A program made the translations under genes and the position numbers. Below, piece after piece: positions 13,887-22,832 of a stretch of DNA of 22,979 nucleotides. The stretch spans positions 1 to 22,979 of the forward strand of contig JAFGIT010000205.1 of NCBI GenBank assembly GCA_016929465.1, in the 5' to 3' direction. Origin of the DNA: Candidatus Coatesiibacteriota bacterium (GTDB lineage Bacteria; B130-G9). The notes beneath the pieces were generated by a model. It did not search any database. It had not been told where the DNA came from and saw only the letters and a program-made list of their open reading frames with translations. Position 1 is the first letter of the stretch. Each line of letters begins with the position of its first letter.

Positions 13887-16800
13887 TTGCTTGTAGGCAT
13901 CGATGTTGGCTCAGTGGCAGTCAAAGCTGTCCTGATGGACAGCAATCGCAGTATTGTCGAACATCACTATAAACGTATCAAGGGCCGACCTATACGAATG
14001 GTCGGCAATATCCTCAAGGATATTCTCGCCCGACATGACCGCTCCAAAATAAGAACGGTCTGTGCGACTGGCGCCGGTGGCCGGCTCATCGCTGAGCTCC
14101 TCAACGGCATCTTCGTCAATGAGGTGATTGCACAATACCTCGCAGGACTCCAATTCAATAAAGATGTCAGGACAATAATCGATATTGGCGGCGAGGACTC
14201 CAAACTCATGCTTCTCGGCAAGGACAAGGCGACCGGCGAGGTTCTGGTTCAGGACTTCGAGATGAATACGGTCTGCGCCGCGGGGACAGGCTCATTCCTT
14301 GACCAGCAGGCATCTCGCCTGGGTGTATCGATCGAGGATGAGTTTTCGAGGCTTGCCCTGAAGTCGGAGACGCCTCCGCGCATAGCCGGCAGGTGCAGTG
14401 TCTTCGCCAAGACGGATATGATCCACCTTCAGCAGGAAGGGACTCCGGTGCACGACATTGTCGGGGGGCTGTGCTATGCGATGGCGCGCAGCTTCAAAAG
14501 CAATGTCGTGAAGGGCGCCAAAATGAGACCTCTCGTGTCATTTCAGGGGGGTGTCGCATCAAATGAGGCGCTGGTCAAGGCCCTGAAAGAGATACTCGGG
14601 CTGAGCGACGGCGAGATGCTCGTCCACGAGCTTCACAGCGTGGCAGGGGCGATTGGAGCCTGTCTGCACTATCTCAAGTCGAAAGATATGCCGGAGCGAT
14701 ATTTCAAAGGACTGGACAGACTCGAGGCCTTCCTCGAAGCCCCATCCGGCGAGCAGAAAAGCCTGCCAATCCTGTCACTCAAGGACGTATCCCTCCCGAC
14801 CGAAAACGTGAAACACTGCGACGACGATACTCCAGTCAAGGTCTATATCGGTATAGACGTCGGATCGATTAGCACGAATGTGGTAGCAATCGATGACGAC
14901 CTGAATCTACTCGCGAAGTGCTACCTCATGACCGCTGGCAGGCCGATAGACGCTGTCGCGACTGGCCTATCGGAAGTGCGAGAGCAGCTCCCCGGAGAAG
15001 TCGAAGTCGCGGGGGTCGGGACGACCGGCTCGGGCCGATACATGACAGGGGAGCTCGTCGGAGCGGACGTCGTAAGAAATGAGATAACCGCACAGGCAAC
15101 AGCGGCGGCGGTAATCGATCCCAACGTCGATACCATCTTCGAGATCGGCGGCCAGGACTCCAAATACATAGGACTCGAAAACGGGGTCGTTGTTGACTTC
15201 GAGATGAACAAGGTGTGCGCCGCCGGGACCGGCTCCTTTCTGGAGGAGCAAGCCGAGAAGCTAGGCGTAAGTATCAAGAAGGAGTTTGCCAATGAGGCGC
15301 TGGGCTCGAAGAATCCGGTCAGGCTCGGTGAGCGATGCACCGTGTTCATGGAGTCGAGTGTTACGCACTTCCAGCAGGAGGGTGCGAAGCGAGAAGACCT
15401 TCTCGCGGGACTCGCCTATTCGATCGTCTATAACTACCTGAACCGTGTGGTCGGGACCAAGAAAATCGGCAAAAATATATTCTTCCAGGGCGGAGTAGCA
15501 TTCAATCACTCCGTCTGCGCGGCCTTCAGTTCGGTCACTGGCCGCAAGATCACCGTCCCCCCGAACCACGAGGTCACAGGCGCCATCGGCGCTGCTGTCC
15601 TCGCAAAGGAGGCAATGAAGGGCAAGGGAGAGAGCAAATTCAAGGGCTTTAACCTGAAGGACAGGAGTTGGGAGCTAGAGACCTTCGAGTGCCATGATTG
15701 CCCCAATATCTGCGAGGTCCGAAAGGTCACCCTACAGGGCGAGCCTCCGATATTCTATGGCTCCCGTTGCGAGAAATTCGACGTGCGGAAGAAGAGCGAG
15801 AAGGCTGCGAACAAGATACCGGACCTCTTCGCGGAGCGCGATGAGCTTCTGATGCGATGGCAGCCGAAGCCGAAGGGCGATTCATCGAAGCCCAGCATGA
15901 CGGTTGGCATCCCGAGAGCACTGCTATTCTTCGAGCTGTTTCCGATGTGGGCGACCTATCTCGATTCGCTCGGGATTGAAGTGGTCCTCTCTGCCAAGAC
16001 GAACAAGCACGTAATCCACGAGGGCGTCGAGGCAGTGAAATCCGAGACCTGCTTCCCGGTCAAGGTAATGCACGGACACGTCCTCGATCTTTTGAAGAAA
16101 GGTGTTGACAAGGTATTCCTGCCCAGCGTGATCAACATGCCGAAGGAGACCGAGGGCTTCGTCAATTACTTCAATTGCCCGCTCGTCCAGTCAATCCCGT
16201 ACACGATCGGCTGCGGCATAGACAAGTTGGGAAGGGAGCGCATCCTGAGCCCGATTCTCTATATGCAGCGTGGCAGGAAGGACACGATCCGCAGGCTGGT
16301 CAAATTCGCACAGGAACACCTAGGGGCGTCGAAGTCGGCTGCTCTTGCGGCGGCCGAGGCCGCAATTGATGCTCAGCAGGAGTTCAAGCGCGGAGAGGCG
16401 GAACTCGTGAAAAGGGCCGAGAAGCTGATCGGGGAGCACAAACTCGCAGTCGTCATACTCGGTCGGCCCTACAACACAAATGATCCGTTCGTGAACCTGA
16501 ACCTCCCGAAGAAGCTCCGTGAGCTCGACGTGCTCCCCGTCCCGATGGCGCTCGTCAAGCCCGACATAGAGGTGACTTTGAAGGAGCACGGCAATATGTA
16601 CTGGCGCTACGGGCAGCGGATACTCGGCACTGCCGTCTCCATAGCAAAGAATCCAAAGCTATACGGTCTATATATTACGAACTTCGGGTGCGGCCCCGAC
16701 TCGTTCATCTCGCAGTTCTTCAGCGAGATAATGGACGAAAAGCCCTTCCTCCAGATCGAGATCGACGAGCACAGCGCGGACGTCGGTGCGATAACGCGCT

Positions 16801-18116
16801 GCGAGGCGTTCCTGGACAGCATCGCCGGCAAGAAACACAAGGCATCCGTCGAGCCGAGGCTGGTCGAGAGCCGTTACAGCGGTAGGACGCGAGGCGTCAA
16901 GAACAGGACTCTCTACGTCCCGAGCATGAGCGACCACGCCTATCCATTCTGTGCCGCGCTTCAGCGCTACGGCATAGACGCCCAGGTCATACCCGAGGCG
17001 GACGAGGAGAGCCTGGAGCTCGGGCGACGCCACACGACCGGCAGGGAGTGCTTCCCCTGCATAGTAACGACCGGCGACATGGTGAAGCTCTGCCAGAGCA
17101 AGGGATTTGATCGCAAGAAGGCGATGTTCATGATGCCCACGACATCGGGACCATGCCGATTCGGCCAATACAACCACGTGCAAAAGATGGTCCTCGAAAA
17201 CATAGGCTTCTCGGATATTCCGGTGCTCGCACCGGACCAGGACCGGGCAGACAACTTCCACCAGACTCTGAAGGACGTGCCGCTGACTTTCTACCTGCAC
17301 GGCTACCAGGGTATGGTCGGCGTGGACTACATCGAGCGGCTCGCGAGGCGAATCAGGCCCTATGAGCGAATAAAAGGCCGAACGGACGAAGTCTATGACT
17401 ACAGCCTGAAGGAGATCACCGAGGCCACAAAGGCCGGTGATGTCCTCAACACCTTGAAAAAATGCGCCGCTCTCTTCAGCAAGATCGAGTGGGATAAGAC
17501 CCAGTCAAGGCCAAGAATCGGCCTGGTCGGCGAGATATACGTGCGCTCCCACAGGTTCAGCAACCGGGACCTGGTCAAGCGGCTCGAGGCTTTGGGCGCG
17601 GAGGTATGGAGGCCAACCTTCGCAGAGTGGCTCTACTACCTCACCTACATCCACGGGCGGGATGCAGCGAGCCAGGGCAAATGGACCCGCGCGGCGAGGC
17701 TTCGGGTGATACACAAACTGCAGCATGTTGGCGAGCGGGCGGTCAAGAAGGCGATCGCGGATTCCGTCAGAATCTACGAGGACGAAACGGTCCTGCATGC
17801 GATCCACGCCGCGGTCCCCTACATCGATGTGTCGTTCCACGGTGAGGCGGTCCTCTCTATCGGGAAGATGATCGAGTATATCGATAACGGTGCGACGGGG
17901 GTAATCAACATCATGCCGTTCGGGTGCCTTCCGGGGACGATCGTCACCGCCATGCTGAAGAAGCTGCACGACGACTTCGATGGGATACCTGCGCTCTCGA
18001 TCAACTACGATGGACTCGAGGACCCGGCCGAACAGACCCGCCTGGAGGCGTTCGTGCACCAGGCCAAGCAACGAGCTGAGCGGATGTCTGCACGCGGCGA
18101 GAAGCCGAAATACTGA
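13887..18116 (+). CDS. giant 2-hydroxyacyl-CoA dehydratase-type activase (tandem BcrAD/BadFG, DUF2229)
   Basis: A roughly 1,409-residue fusion. Two ASKHA ATPase domains of the HgdC/BcrA/BadF type lie in tandem: GIDVGSVAVKAVL (about 4-16) with VCAAGTGSFLDQQ near 127, and GIDVGSISTNVV near 322 with VCAAGTGSFLEEQ near 442. Each has the cysteine pair (VCAAGTGS, then GRCSVF or GERCTVF) that in dimeric activases ligates a [4Fe-4S] cluster. A Cys motif CHDCPNIC near 601 follows, then DUF2229 (GIPRALLFFELFP near 670) and HgdB-like regions with GRECFPC near 1052 and GPCRFGQYNH near 1088. Activases of this class use ATP to drive low-potential electron transfer in anaerobes; this long form has no settled substrate. 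TTG at 13887 with GGGAG upstream gives the family-like N-terminus; a longer form from TTG 13776 is possible. Confidence 0.88.
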   Translation: MLVGIDVGSVAVKAVLMDSNRSIVEHHYKRIKGRPIRMVGNILKDILARHDRSKIRTVCATGAGGRLIAELLNGIFVNEVIAQYLAGLQFNKDVRTIIDIGGEDSKLMLLGKDKATGEVLVQDFEMNTVCAAGTGSFLDQQASRLGVSIEDEFSRLALKSETPPRIAGRCSVFAKTDMIHLQQEGTPVHDIVGGLCYAMARSFKSNVVKGAKMRPLVSFQGGVASNEALVKALKEILGLSDGEMLVHELHSVAGAIGACLHYLKSKDMPERYFKGLDRLEAFLEAPSGEQKSLPILSLKDVSLPTENVKHCDDDTPVKVYIGIDVGSISTNVVAIDDDLNLLAKCYLMTAGRPIDAVATGLSEVREQLPGEVEVAGVGTTGSGRYMTGELVGADVVRNEITAQATAAAVIDPNVDTIFEIGGQDSKYIGLENGVVVDFEMNKVCAAGTGSFLEEQAEKLGVSIKKEFANEALGSKNPVRLGERCTVFMESSVTHFQQEGAKREDLLAGLAYSIVYNYLNRVVGTKKIGKNIFFQGGVAFNHSVCAAFSSVTGRKITVPPNHEVTGAIGAAVLAKEAMKGKGESKFKGFNLKDRSWELETFECHDCPNICEVRKVTLQGEPPIFYGSRCEKFDVRKKSEKAANKIPDLFAERDELLMRWQPKPKGDSSKPSMTVGIPRALLFFELFPMWATYLDSLGIEVVLSAKTNKHVIHEGVEAVKSETCFPVKVMHGHVLDLLKKGVDKVFLPSVINMPKETEGFVNYFNCPLVQSIPYTIGCGIDKLGRERILSPILYMQRGRKDTIRRLVKFAQEHLGASKSAALAAAEAAIDAQQEFKRGEAELVKRAEKLIGEHKLAVVILGRPYNTNDPFVNLNLPKKLRELDVLPVPMALVKPDIEVTLKEHGNMYWRYGQRILGTAVSIAKNPKLYGLYITNFGCGPDSFISQFFSEIMDEKPFLQIEIDEHSADVGAITRCEAFLDSIAGKKHKASVEPRLVESRYSGRTRGVKNRTLYVPSMSDHAYPFCAALQRYGIDAQVIPEADEESLELGRRHTTGRECFPCIVTTGDMVKLCQSKGFDRKKAMFMMPTTSGPCRFGQYNHVQKMVLENIGFSDIPVLAPDQDRADNFHQTLKDVPLTFYLHGYQGMVGVDYIERLARRIRPYERIKGRTDEVYDYSLKEITEATKAGDVLNTLKKCAALFSKIEWDKTQSRPRIGLVGEIYVRSHRFSNRDLVKRLEALGAEVWRPTFAEWLYYLTYIHGRDAASQGKWTRAARLRVIHKLQHVGERAVKKAIADSVRIYEDETVLHAIHAAVPYIDVSFHGEAVLSIGKMIEYIDNGATGVINIMPFGCLPGTIVTAMLKKLHDDFDGIPALSINYDGLEDPAEQTRLEAFVHQAKQRAERMSARGEKPKY

Positions 18117-20326
18117 TGGGCCAGGCATCCGGGCAGGGAATGCGGACGCTGTGCCTCTGGGGGGCATTGCTCGGCATCATCCTACTCGTCCCCCATCTCC
18201 GTCCAGCGGCCATATTCCTGCTCCCCGGAATACTGACCCTCGCTCTTCCCGGGGCATCCACAAAGCAGCCAATCTGCGTGCTCGCGGAGTCAATTGCCAC
18301 GTCGGTCGCGTTCTGGGTAATCGGAGTCTGGGTCGTCTCCGCGTTAGGATTAGGCCTCGAGATGCTCTTCTGGATCGTGGCGCCTGTATCAGCGTTCTTT
18401 TGGCTCATCATCGTTGCCCGAAAGCAGGACCTTCCCACCGTCATCCCCGACTGCCCGATAATGATCGTCGCCATCGTCCTCGCGTTGGTCCTGACGGTTG
18501 CGCCGTTCATCCTCACAATCGCCCCGCCCGGGGCGGACATGAGCATGCACGGCTACGTGACCAGGATGGTAGTGGAGGCTGATGGAGTGCCGGAGACATA
18601 CGAGCCTTACTTGCCGATAGAGAAATTCGGCGCCTATTCAATCGGGTTCCACACGCTCGCTGCGCTGATACAAATGACCTCAGGGGAGCTCCTTCAACTC
18701 CATCGAGCAGTCCTGCTCATGGATTGCCTGGTCTATTTTCTCTTCTTTATATTCCTGCTCGGCCTGCTCAGGCACCGATTCACTGCGGCGGTCGCCTCCC
18801 TCTGCGCGTGCCTCGGCCTATTTTTGACGAGAAGCCCCCAGCATTTCCTTGCCTGGGGGGGCACACCAACGATCCTCTCCATCGGGCTGATCGCGTGCGC
18901 GCTCCCCATGCTGAAGAAGCCGCTCAGCCAGAACCGCTCGACGATCATCCTGTCCGCAGCATGGCTCGCCGCGGCGTTCCTCTGCCACCCCTTGCCAGTG
19001 ATCATCCTCGGGACCATCTACCTCCCCTACGCCGGCTATTCGATCGCAAGGTCGATGAGGAGGCGGAGCCTCGAGAAACTCCTGCTCCGATACTTCGCCG
19101 TCATAGCGATAGGGGTCCTGTGCACCGCAATATTTGTCTCGAAATTCGAGAACCGCACCTCTGACGATGAGAAGGAGTGGATCCGCGTCTGGGACTCGGT
19201 CGTCCAGGAGCGGTGGAACGGAACGATATGGAACGCGCCCATCACGCTGCCGAAGCACCTCGCGGAATACTCGCTCGGACTGCTTATCCTGCCGCTCGGA
19301 TTCGCGATGCTGATCGCAGCATTCTCCGGCGATAGGTCCGAGAGAACGAACCTCTATTTCATCCTCGCGATAGCCGGCATTGTCGTGAATGCGAAATACC
19401 AGTTGCTTCCGAAGTCGATTTACCTGTTCCCGGACCGGGCCGATGCGATGCTCCCGCTCTTCGCTGCCCCGCTTGTCGGCTCGCTGATCGAGAGGACGAA
19501 GCGCTCCCTCGAGCCGGTCTTCGGGGAGAGTCATCTCAAAAAAGCCGGGATAATGGGCCTTCTCATACTCGTGCTGTTCTTCGCGGCCGGAAGTTATTTC
19601 TACTACCTGCGTCCCGCCCTAAGAGAAGCGAATGTGACCGAAGACGACATGCAGGCATTCGAGTGGATCAGGGAGAATGCAAGGCCCGACGCACACATCG
19701 CAAACAATTATTCCGACGCTGGCATATTCATCCCGATGATGACCCGCCGCAGCGTCTCGGTACCACACGTCAACATAGTCAACTGGTCCGAGACCAAGCT
19801 GAAGCTCGCATCAAAGCCCGCGGATTACATCTATATCGGGGCGAAGTCGGTCTATCCATTTCCGTTCGAGTGGTCTCCGTCGGGCGTGCAGACATTGAAG
19901 CCGAGGCCGAAACTGGTCTTTCAGAGTGGAAATGCCCGGCTATACGAGCTCGACAGATCGCTTTCGGAGAGCATATCAGCGGAATTCCTGAAGCTGGTTG
20001 CAGGAGAGGCTGAGGTGCGGGGCAGGATCCGGACGCTGAGCCCACAGCAGGGGGAGGTCGTCGATGGCCGTCACATCGTCCTCGAGTGGGACATATCCGG
20101 TTGCGACCTCTTCAACGTCCAGCTGGCGCTGACCCCGAACTTCGACAACCCGCTCCCGATCTACAACTCCTTCCCCGCCCTGCAACTTGCCGATGGCTCC
20201 TACGACATCACTTCGCTCGCCCCGCTCATGCCGCTCGATATCCCAATCTATTGGCGAGTAAGAGGCCTCTCCCCCGATGGGCGCCTCCACCAATCGCAGC
20301 TCCGCCACTTCTTCAAGGCCCCTTAA
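18116..20326 (+). CDS. polytopic membrane protein, GT-C glycosyltransferase-like, with Fn3-like C-terminus
   Basis: A 736-residue membrane protein with about 14-15 hydrophobic segments between residues 10 and 500, then a soluble region. The loop after the fifth segment carries ADMSMHGYVTRM (about 141-152), an acidic site placed as in GT-C enzymes, which use lipid-linked sugars on the outer side of the membrane. After the last segment comes QAFEWIRENARPDAHIANNYSDAG, also seen in GT-C soluble domains. The C-terminal 100 residues (from about RIRTLSPQQGEVV) resemble an Fn3-like sandwich ending in IYWRVRGLSPDGR. Specific activity is not assigned. Its ATG overlaps the activase stop (TGATG), so the two are translationally coupled although no functional link is obvious. 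Confidence 0.72.
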   Translation: MGQASGQGMRTLCLWGALLGIILLVPHLRPAAIFLLPGILTLALPGASTKQPICVLAESIATSVAFWVIGVWVVSALGLGLEMLFWIVAPVSAFFWLIIVARKQDLPTVIPDCPIMIVAIVLALVLTVAPFILTIAPPGADMSMHGYVTRMVVEADGVPETYEPYLPIEKFGAYSIGFHTLAALIQMTSGELLQLHRAVLLMDCLVYFLFFIFLLGLLRHRFTAAVASLCACLGLFLTRSPQHFLAWGGTPTILSIGLIACALPMLKKPLSQNRSTIILSAAWLAAAFLCHPLPVIILGTIYLPYAGYSIARSMRRRSLEKLLLRYFAVIAIGVLCTAIFVSKFENRTSDDEKEWIRVWDSVVQERWNGTIWNAPITLPKHLAEYSLGLLILPLGFAMLIAAFSGDRSERTNLYFILAIAGIVVNAKYQLLPKSIYLFPDRADAMLPLFAAPLVGSLIERTKRSLEPVFGESHLKKAGIMGLLILVLFFAAGSYFYYLRPALREANVTEDDMQAFEWIRENARPDAHIANNYSDAGIFIPMMTRRSVSVPHVNIVNWSETKLKLASKPADYIYIGAKSVYPFPFEWSPSGVQTLKPRPKLVFQSGNARLYELDRSLSESISAEFLKLVAGEAEVRGRIRTLSPQQGEVVDGRHIVLEWDISGCDLFNVQLALTPNFDNPLPIYNSFPALQLADGSYDITSLAPLMPLDIPIYWRVRGLSPDGRLHQSQLRHFFKAP

Positions 20327-20351
20327 AAGCAGACACCCGGGCCTATGGACT

Positions 20352-20369
20352 GCGGTGGCTTGACACCGC
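20352..20369 (+). terminator. hairpin downstream of the GT-C-like gene
   Basis: GCGGTG (20352-20357) pairs perfectly with CACCGC (20364-20369) around loop GCTTGA, starting 25 bases after the stop codon. The following bases (TCTGATTCAT) are not a T-tract, so intrinsic termination is uncertain. Confidence 0.35.
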
Positions 20370-20533
20370 TCTGATTCATGGCTGCCCGAGTCAAATAAGT
20401 GCGGTCCCCCATGCGGATCGCTCCCCAATTTCCCGTCAAATTTGCGGCCCCGCCCCTTATGGCCCATTATCGCGATATTTCTGCCTAATTTGGGTATTTT
20501 ATTATAATGGGTGGATTCTGTCCAAAATGGTGC

Positions 20534-20562
20534 TTGACAATGCTCGGTCTATCGGTCATATT
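20534..20562 (+). promoter_or_regulatory. sigma70-type promoter for beta-helix gene
   Basis: TTGACA (20534-20539), 17-base spacer, CATATT (20557-20562), the same two hexamers and spacing as the tmk promoter. Transcription would start near 20569, giving a leader of about 110 bases that includes the palindrome at 20649-20658. A TATAAT at 20503-20508 is an alternative -10 but lacks a -35. Confidence 0.6.
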
Positions 20563-20680
20563 CCGTTTCAGAGTACCCAACCCTTAGATTCGAGGAATGA
20601 TGGTATGTTTCTCAAATGGCCCTGAAGGGACGCTTCCGGCAGCACCTTATTGCGCAATCGGAAATCTTAGGAGGAATTCT

Positions 20681-22777
20681 ATGTCATCCCATTTTATCCG
20701 CGGGTTAGTCTTCTTCTTAACAACGCTTCTGCTCTCAACAACCACTTCATTCGCCCTCGACTACTACGTCGATGGAGCCAACGGCGACAATGATAACTCC
20801 GGCCTCAGCGCCGATGACGCGTGGAAGACAATCACCTATGCGCTGGAACAGGCGACCGCGACCGAGGAGGATCCAGCTAACATCAACATCGCCGCTGGAA
20901 CCTACGCTGCCTCAACCAACGGGGAGACTTTCCCGCTTATAATGATTGGGCATGTTCGACTTCTGGGCCCAGGTCCAGACGCATGCATTCTGGATGCCGA
21001 GTATAACGCCAATCACATTATGATTTGCCAGTCTGTTGTGGACGTTCAGGTGAGATGTATTAGTCTGCTGCATTCATACGCGCTCGGTGACGCCTATTCT
21101 GAAGACGGAGGCTGTCCCATAATCTGCGATCGCTCGTCCCTTGAACTGGAAGATTGCTTAATTGCTGAAAACTCCGCCATGCGTAGAGAAGATGCCGGCG
21201 CGATTCTCTGCACGGATTCGCGCCTGAGCCTGGATTCCTGCGTTATCCGAGATAATCTAGCGGGAATCCGTGGCGGACCGAGCGGTATTATCTCTTCTTG
21301 CGGCGTTCGGTGTGAGCATTCGATATTCGCTGCGAGATCATGCAGTATTCATGGCAATAAGGAATTACCAGTTGGCGGATTCTTCAGTGATGTTCTGTCT
21401 TTTACGACCTGCGAACTCTCGCTCTTCGACTGCCGTGTATTTGACAACACAAGTGGGAGGATAGTCCTCATCACTCTGTCGAGCGCGGATGTAGCCTCGT
21501 GCGAGATCAGCGGCAACTCCGGCGGCGTCTTCGCCTACGGGAGCCAGCTCACGATTCAATCCTGCTTCCTCGAGGACAATGTTGGGGACGCCACTTTGAA
21601 CTGCCAGCCGGATTGCGAAGCGGAGATCACTGACTGCGTTATACGGGGCAACACTCGAGGTAACGGCGCGTACGGGGAGAGCTGTGTCCTATGCTGCAAT
21701 TCGAGAATGCACATTCGTAGATGTGTGATCGCTGAGAATAGCGCACACGATGGCGCAATAGAGTACGTATTCGAAAACGACTCATACTATAGCAGTGCTC
21801 TTCCCGAAATAGAGCCAAATGGCCTCGCCGATGACTCCGCACAGTCCTTCGGGCTGTCTATTGAGGATTGTCTGATATACGGTAACCAGTCATGCTATGG
21901 TGGCCCGATAATGAACTATAGAAGCCAGGGCATGCTCCCGATAGCGCGCGCTAATCGGATATACATGGAGACGGAAGAGGACTACATGGTCTCGGTCGAG
22001 CGCTGCACGATCGTGGGCAATCGAGCATTCGAGGCCCACGCGGATAGCCTATACATATTCCCCTATGTCTCATCTGCTCTATTCGAGGACAATATCATCG
22101 CTGACAACGACGGCGGCATGCCCCCCGAAGCCAATGACAACGTGGTCCGCAACTGCTGCCTGCAGGAGGAATATGACGGCGAGGGCAACTTCGTCGCGGA
22201 CCCGCTATTCGCTTCTGGGCCTCTCGGCGACTACTACCTGTCTTGCGTCGGGGCGGGGCAGCAAGCGGATAGCCCATGCATCGACGCTGGTTCGACGAGC
22301 GCGGTCGAGGCCGGTCTTGCCTCGATGACAACCCGGACCGATGGCGAGTTCGACACCGGAACACTCGACATTGGTTACCACTACTCAGCAACGCCGCCGA
22401 CCATCGGCTGCCAAGTCTCTGACGGGACCGATGCGCTCGACGCGCAGCCCCTCCTTTCCGGTGATCCGCTGGTCGCGTCATTCAGCGTAGAGAACGCCGG
22501 CCTCCCGCTCTGGGTCGATATCTATGCCGGCTTCATCCTCCCCGATGGCACCATCCTCCTAGTTACGCCGAACTGCTTCAGCACCGAGTTCGCGCCCCTC
22601 TTCGAGACGATTCACCTCCCCGCTGGCTACACCTCGGACGACATCAAGGTATTCGACGCCCTCATCCCAGATGGCCTCCCGGATGGCACCTACACCTTCG
22701 CCGCAGCGCTATCGTTGACGGGCAGTTTCCGACCGATAGGCGATATCGCCGCGTGTCAGTTCGCGGTCGCGAATTGA
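20681..22777 (+). CDS. secreted right-handed parallel beta-helix protein (DUF1565-type N-terminus)
   Basis: A 698-residue exported protein. The ATG at 20681 has AGGAGG (20669-20674) six bases upstream, the best ribosome site in the window, and begins a signal peptide ending near TTTSFA. An ATG further upstream at 20597 is in frame but would bury the signal peptide. The N-terminus, YYVDGANGDNDNSGLSADD then AWKTITYAL, is typical of DUF1565 proteins. About eleven coils of 20-40 residues follow with the pattern x-C-[ILV]-I-x-x-N, for example EDCLIAEN, DSCVIRDN and TDCVIRGN. Such folds occur in surface carbohydrate-active or adhesive proteins; no catalytic residues were identified. The last 100 residues form a separate beta domain. 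No sorting signal was recognised. Confidence 0.85.
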   Translation: MSSHFIRGLVFFLTTLLLSTTTSFALDYYVDGANGDNDNSGLSADDAWKTITYALEQATATEEDPANINIAAGTYAASTNGETFPLIMIGHVRLLGPGPDACILDAEYNANHIMICQSVVDVQVRCISLLHSYALGDAYSEDGGCPIICDRSSLELEDCLIAENSAMRREDAGAILCTDSRLSLDSCVIRDNLAGIRGGPSGIISSCGVRCEHSIFAARSCSIHGNKELPVGGFFSDVLSFTTCELSLFDCRVFDNTSGRIVLITLSSADVASCEISGNSGGVFAYGSQLTIQSCFLEDNVGDATLNCQPDCEAEITDCVIRGNTRGNGAYGESCVLCCNSRMHIRRCVIAENSAHDGAIEYVFENDSYYSSALPEIEPNGLADDSAQSFGLSIEDCLIYGNQSCYGGPIMNYRSQGMLPIARANRIYMETEEDYMVSVERCTIVGNRAFEAHADSLYIFPYVSSALFEDNIIADNDGGMPPEANDNVVRNCCLQEEYDGEGNFVADPLFASGPLGDYYLSCVGAGQQADSPCIDAGSTSAVEAGLASMTTRTDGEFDTGTLDIGYHYSATPPTIGCQVSDGTDALDAQPLLSGDPLVASFSVENAGLPLWVDIYAGFILPDGTILLVTPNCFSTEFAPLFETIHLPAGYTSDDIKVFDALIPDGLPDGTYTFAAALSLTGSFRPIGDIAACQFAVAN

Positions 22778-22782
22778 CCGCG
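22762..22782 (+). terminator. hairpin spanning the stop codon of the beta-helix gene
   Basis: CGCGGTC (22762-22768) pairs perfectly with GACCGCG (22776-22782), with loop GCGAATT; the TGA stop (22775-22777) straddles loop and stem. No T-tract follows, so this may be an mRNA 3' end structure rather than an intrinsic terminator. Confidence 0.35.
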
Positions 22783-22790
22783 GCGGGGAT

Positions 22791-22829
22791 AAAGGACAAA
22801 GGATAAGGGATAAAGGGGAAGGGGGGAGG
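22791..22829 (+). repeat. purine-rich imperfect tandem array
   Basis: A purine-dominated run built of GGATAAAGG-like units (GGATAAAGG, ACAAAGG, ATAAGGG, ATAAAGGGG) ends in GGGGGGAGG. It resembles in style the G-rich array at the left edge of the window, and lies immediately before the four-helix-bundle stub. Confidence 0.6.
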
Positions 22830-22832
22830 CTA

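Larger units (their letters stand above)
20327..20680. other. 354-base regulatory gap before beta-helix gene
   Basis: No gene was recognised. It contains a perfect six-pair hairpin GCGGTG/CACCGC (20352-20369), an eight-base inverted repeat CCCATTAT/ATAATGGG (20463-20470 and 20504-20511), a promoter (20534-20562) and a ten-base palindrome ATTGCGCAAT (20649-20658) just before the ribosome site. Its composition is more AT-rich than the flanking genes from about 20460 onward. Confidence 0.55.

Noticed and set aside
16668-17300. 210-residue minus-strand open frame inside the activase gene
   Set aside because: Antisense to a clearly coding, motif-rich region; the length reflects GC-rich codon use in the real frame. 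Same verdict for 17505-18167 on the minus strand.
18818-19534. 238-residue minus-strand frame inside the GT-C-like gene
   Set aside because: Charged low-complexity translation antisense to membrane-spanning codons; a shadow frame.
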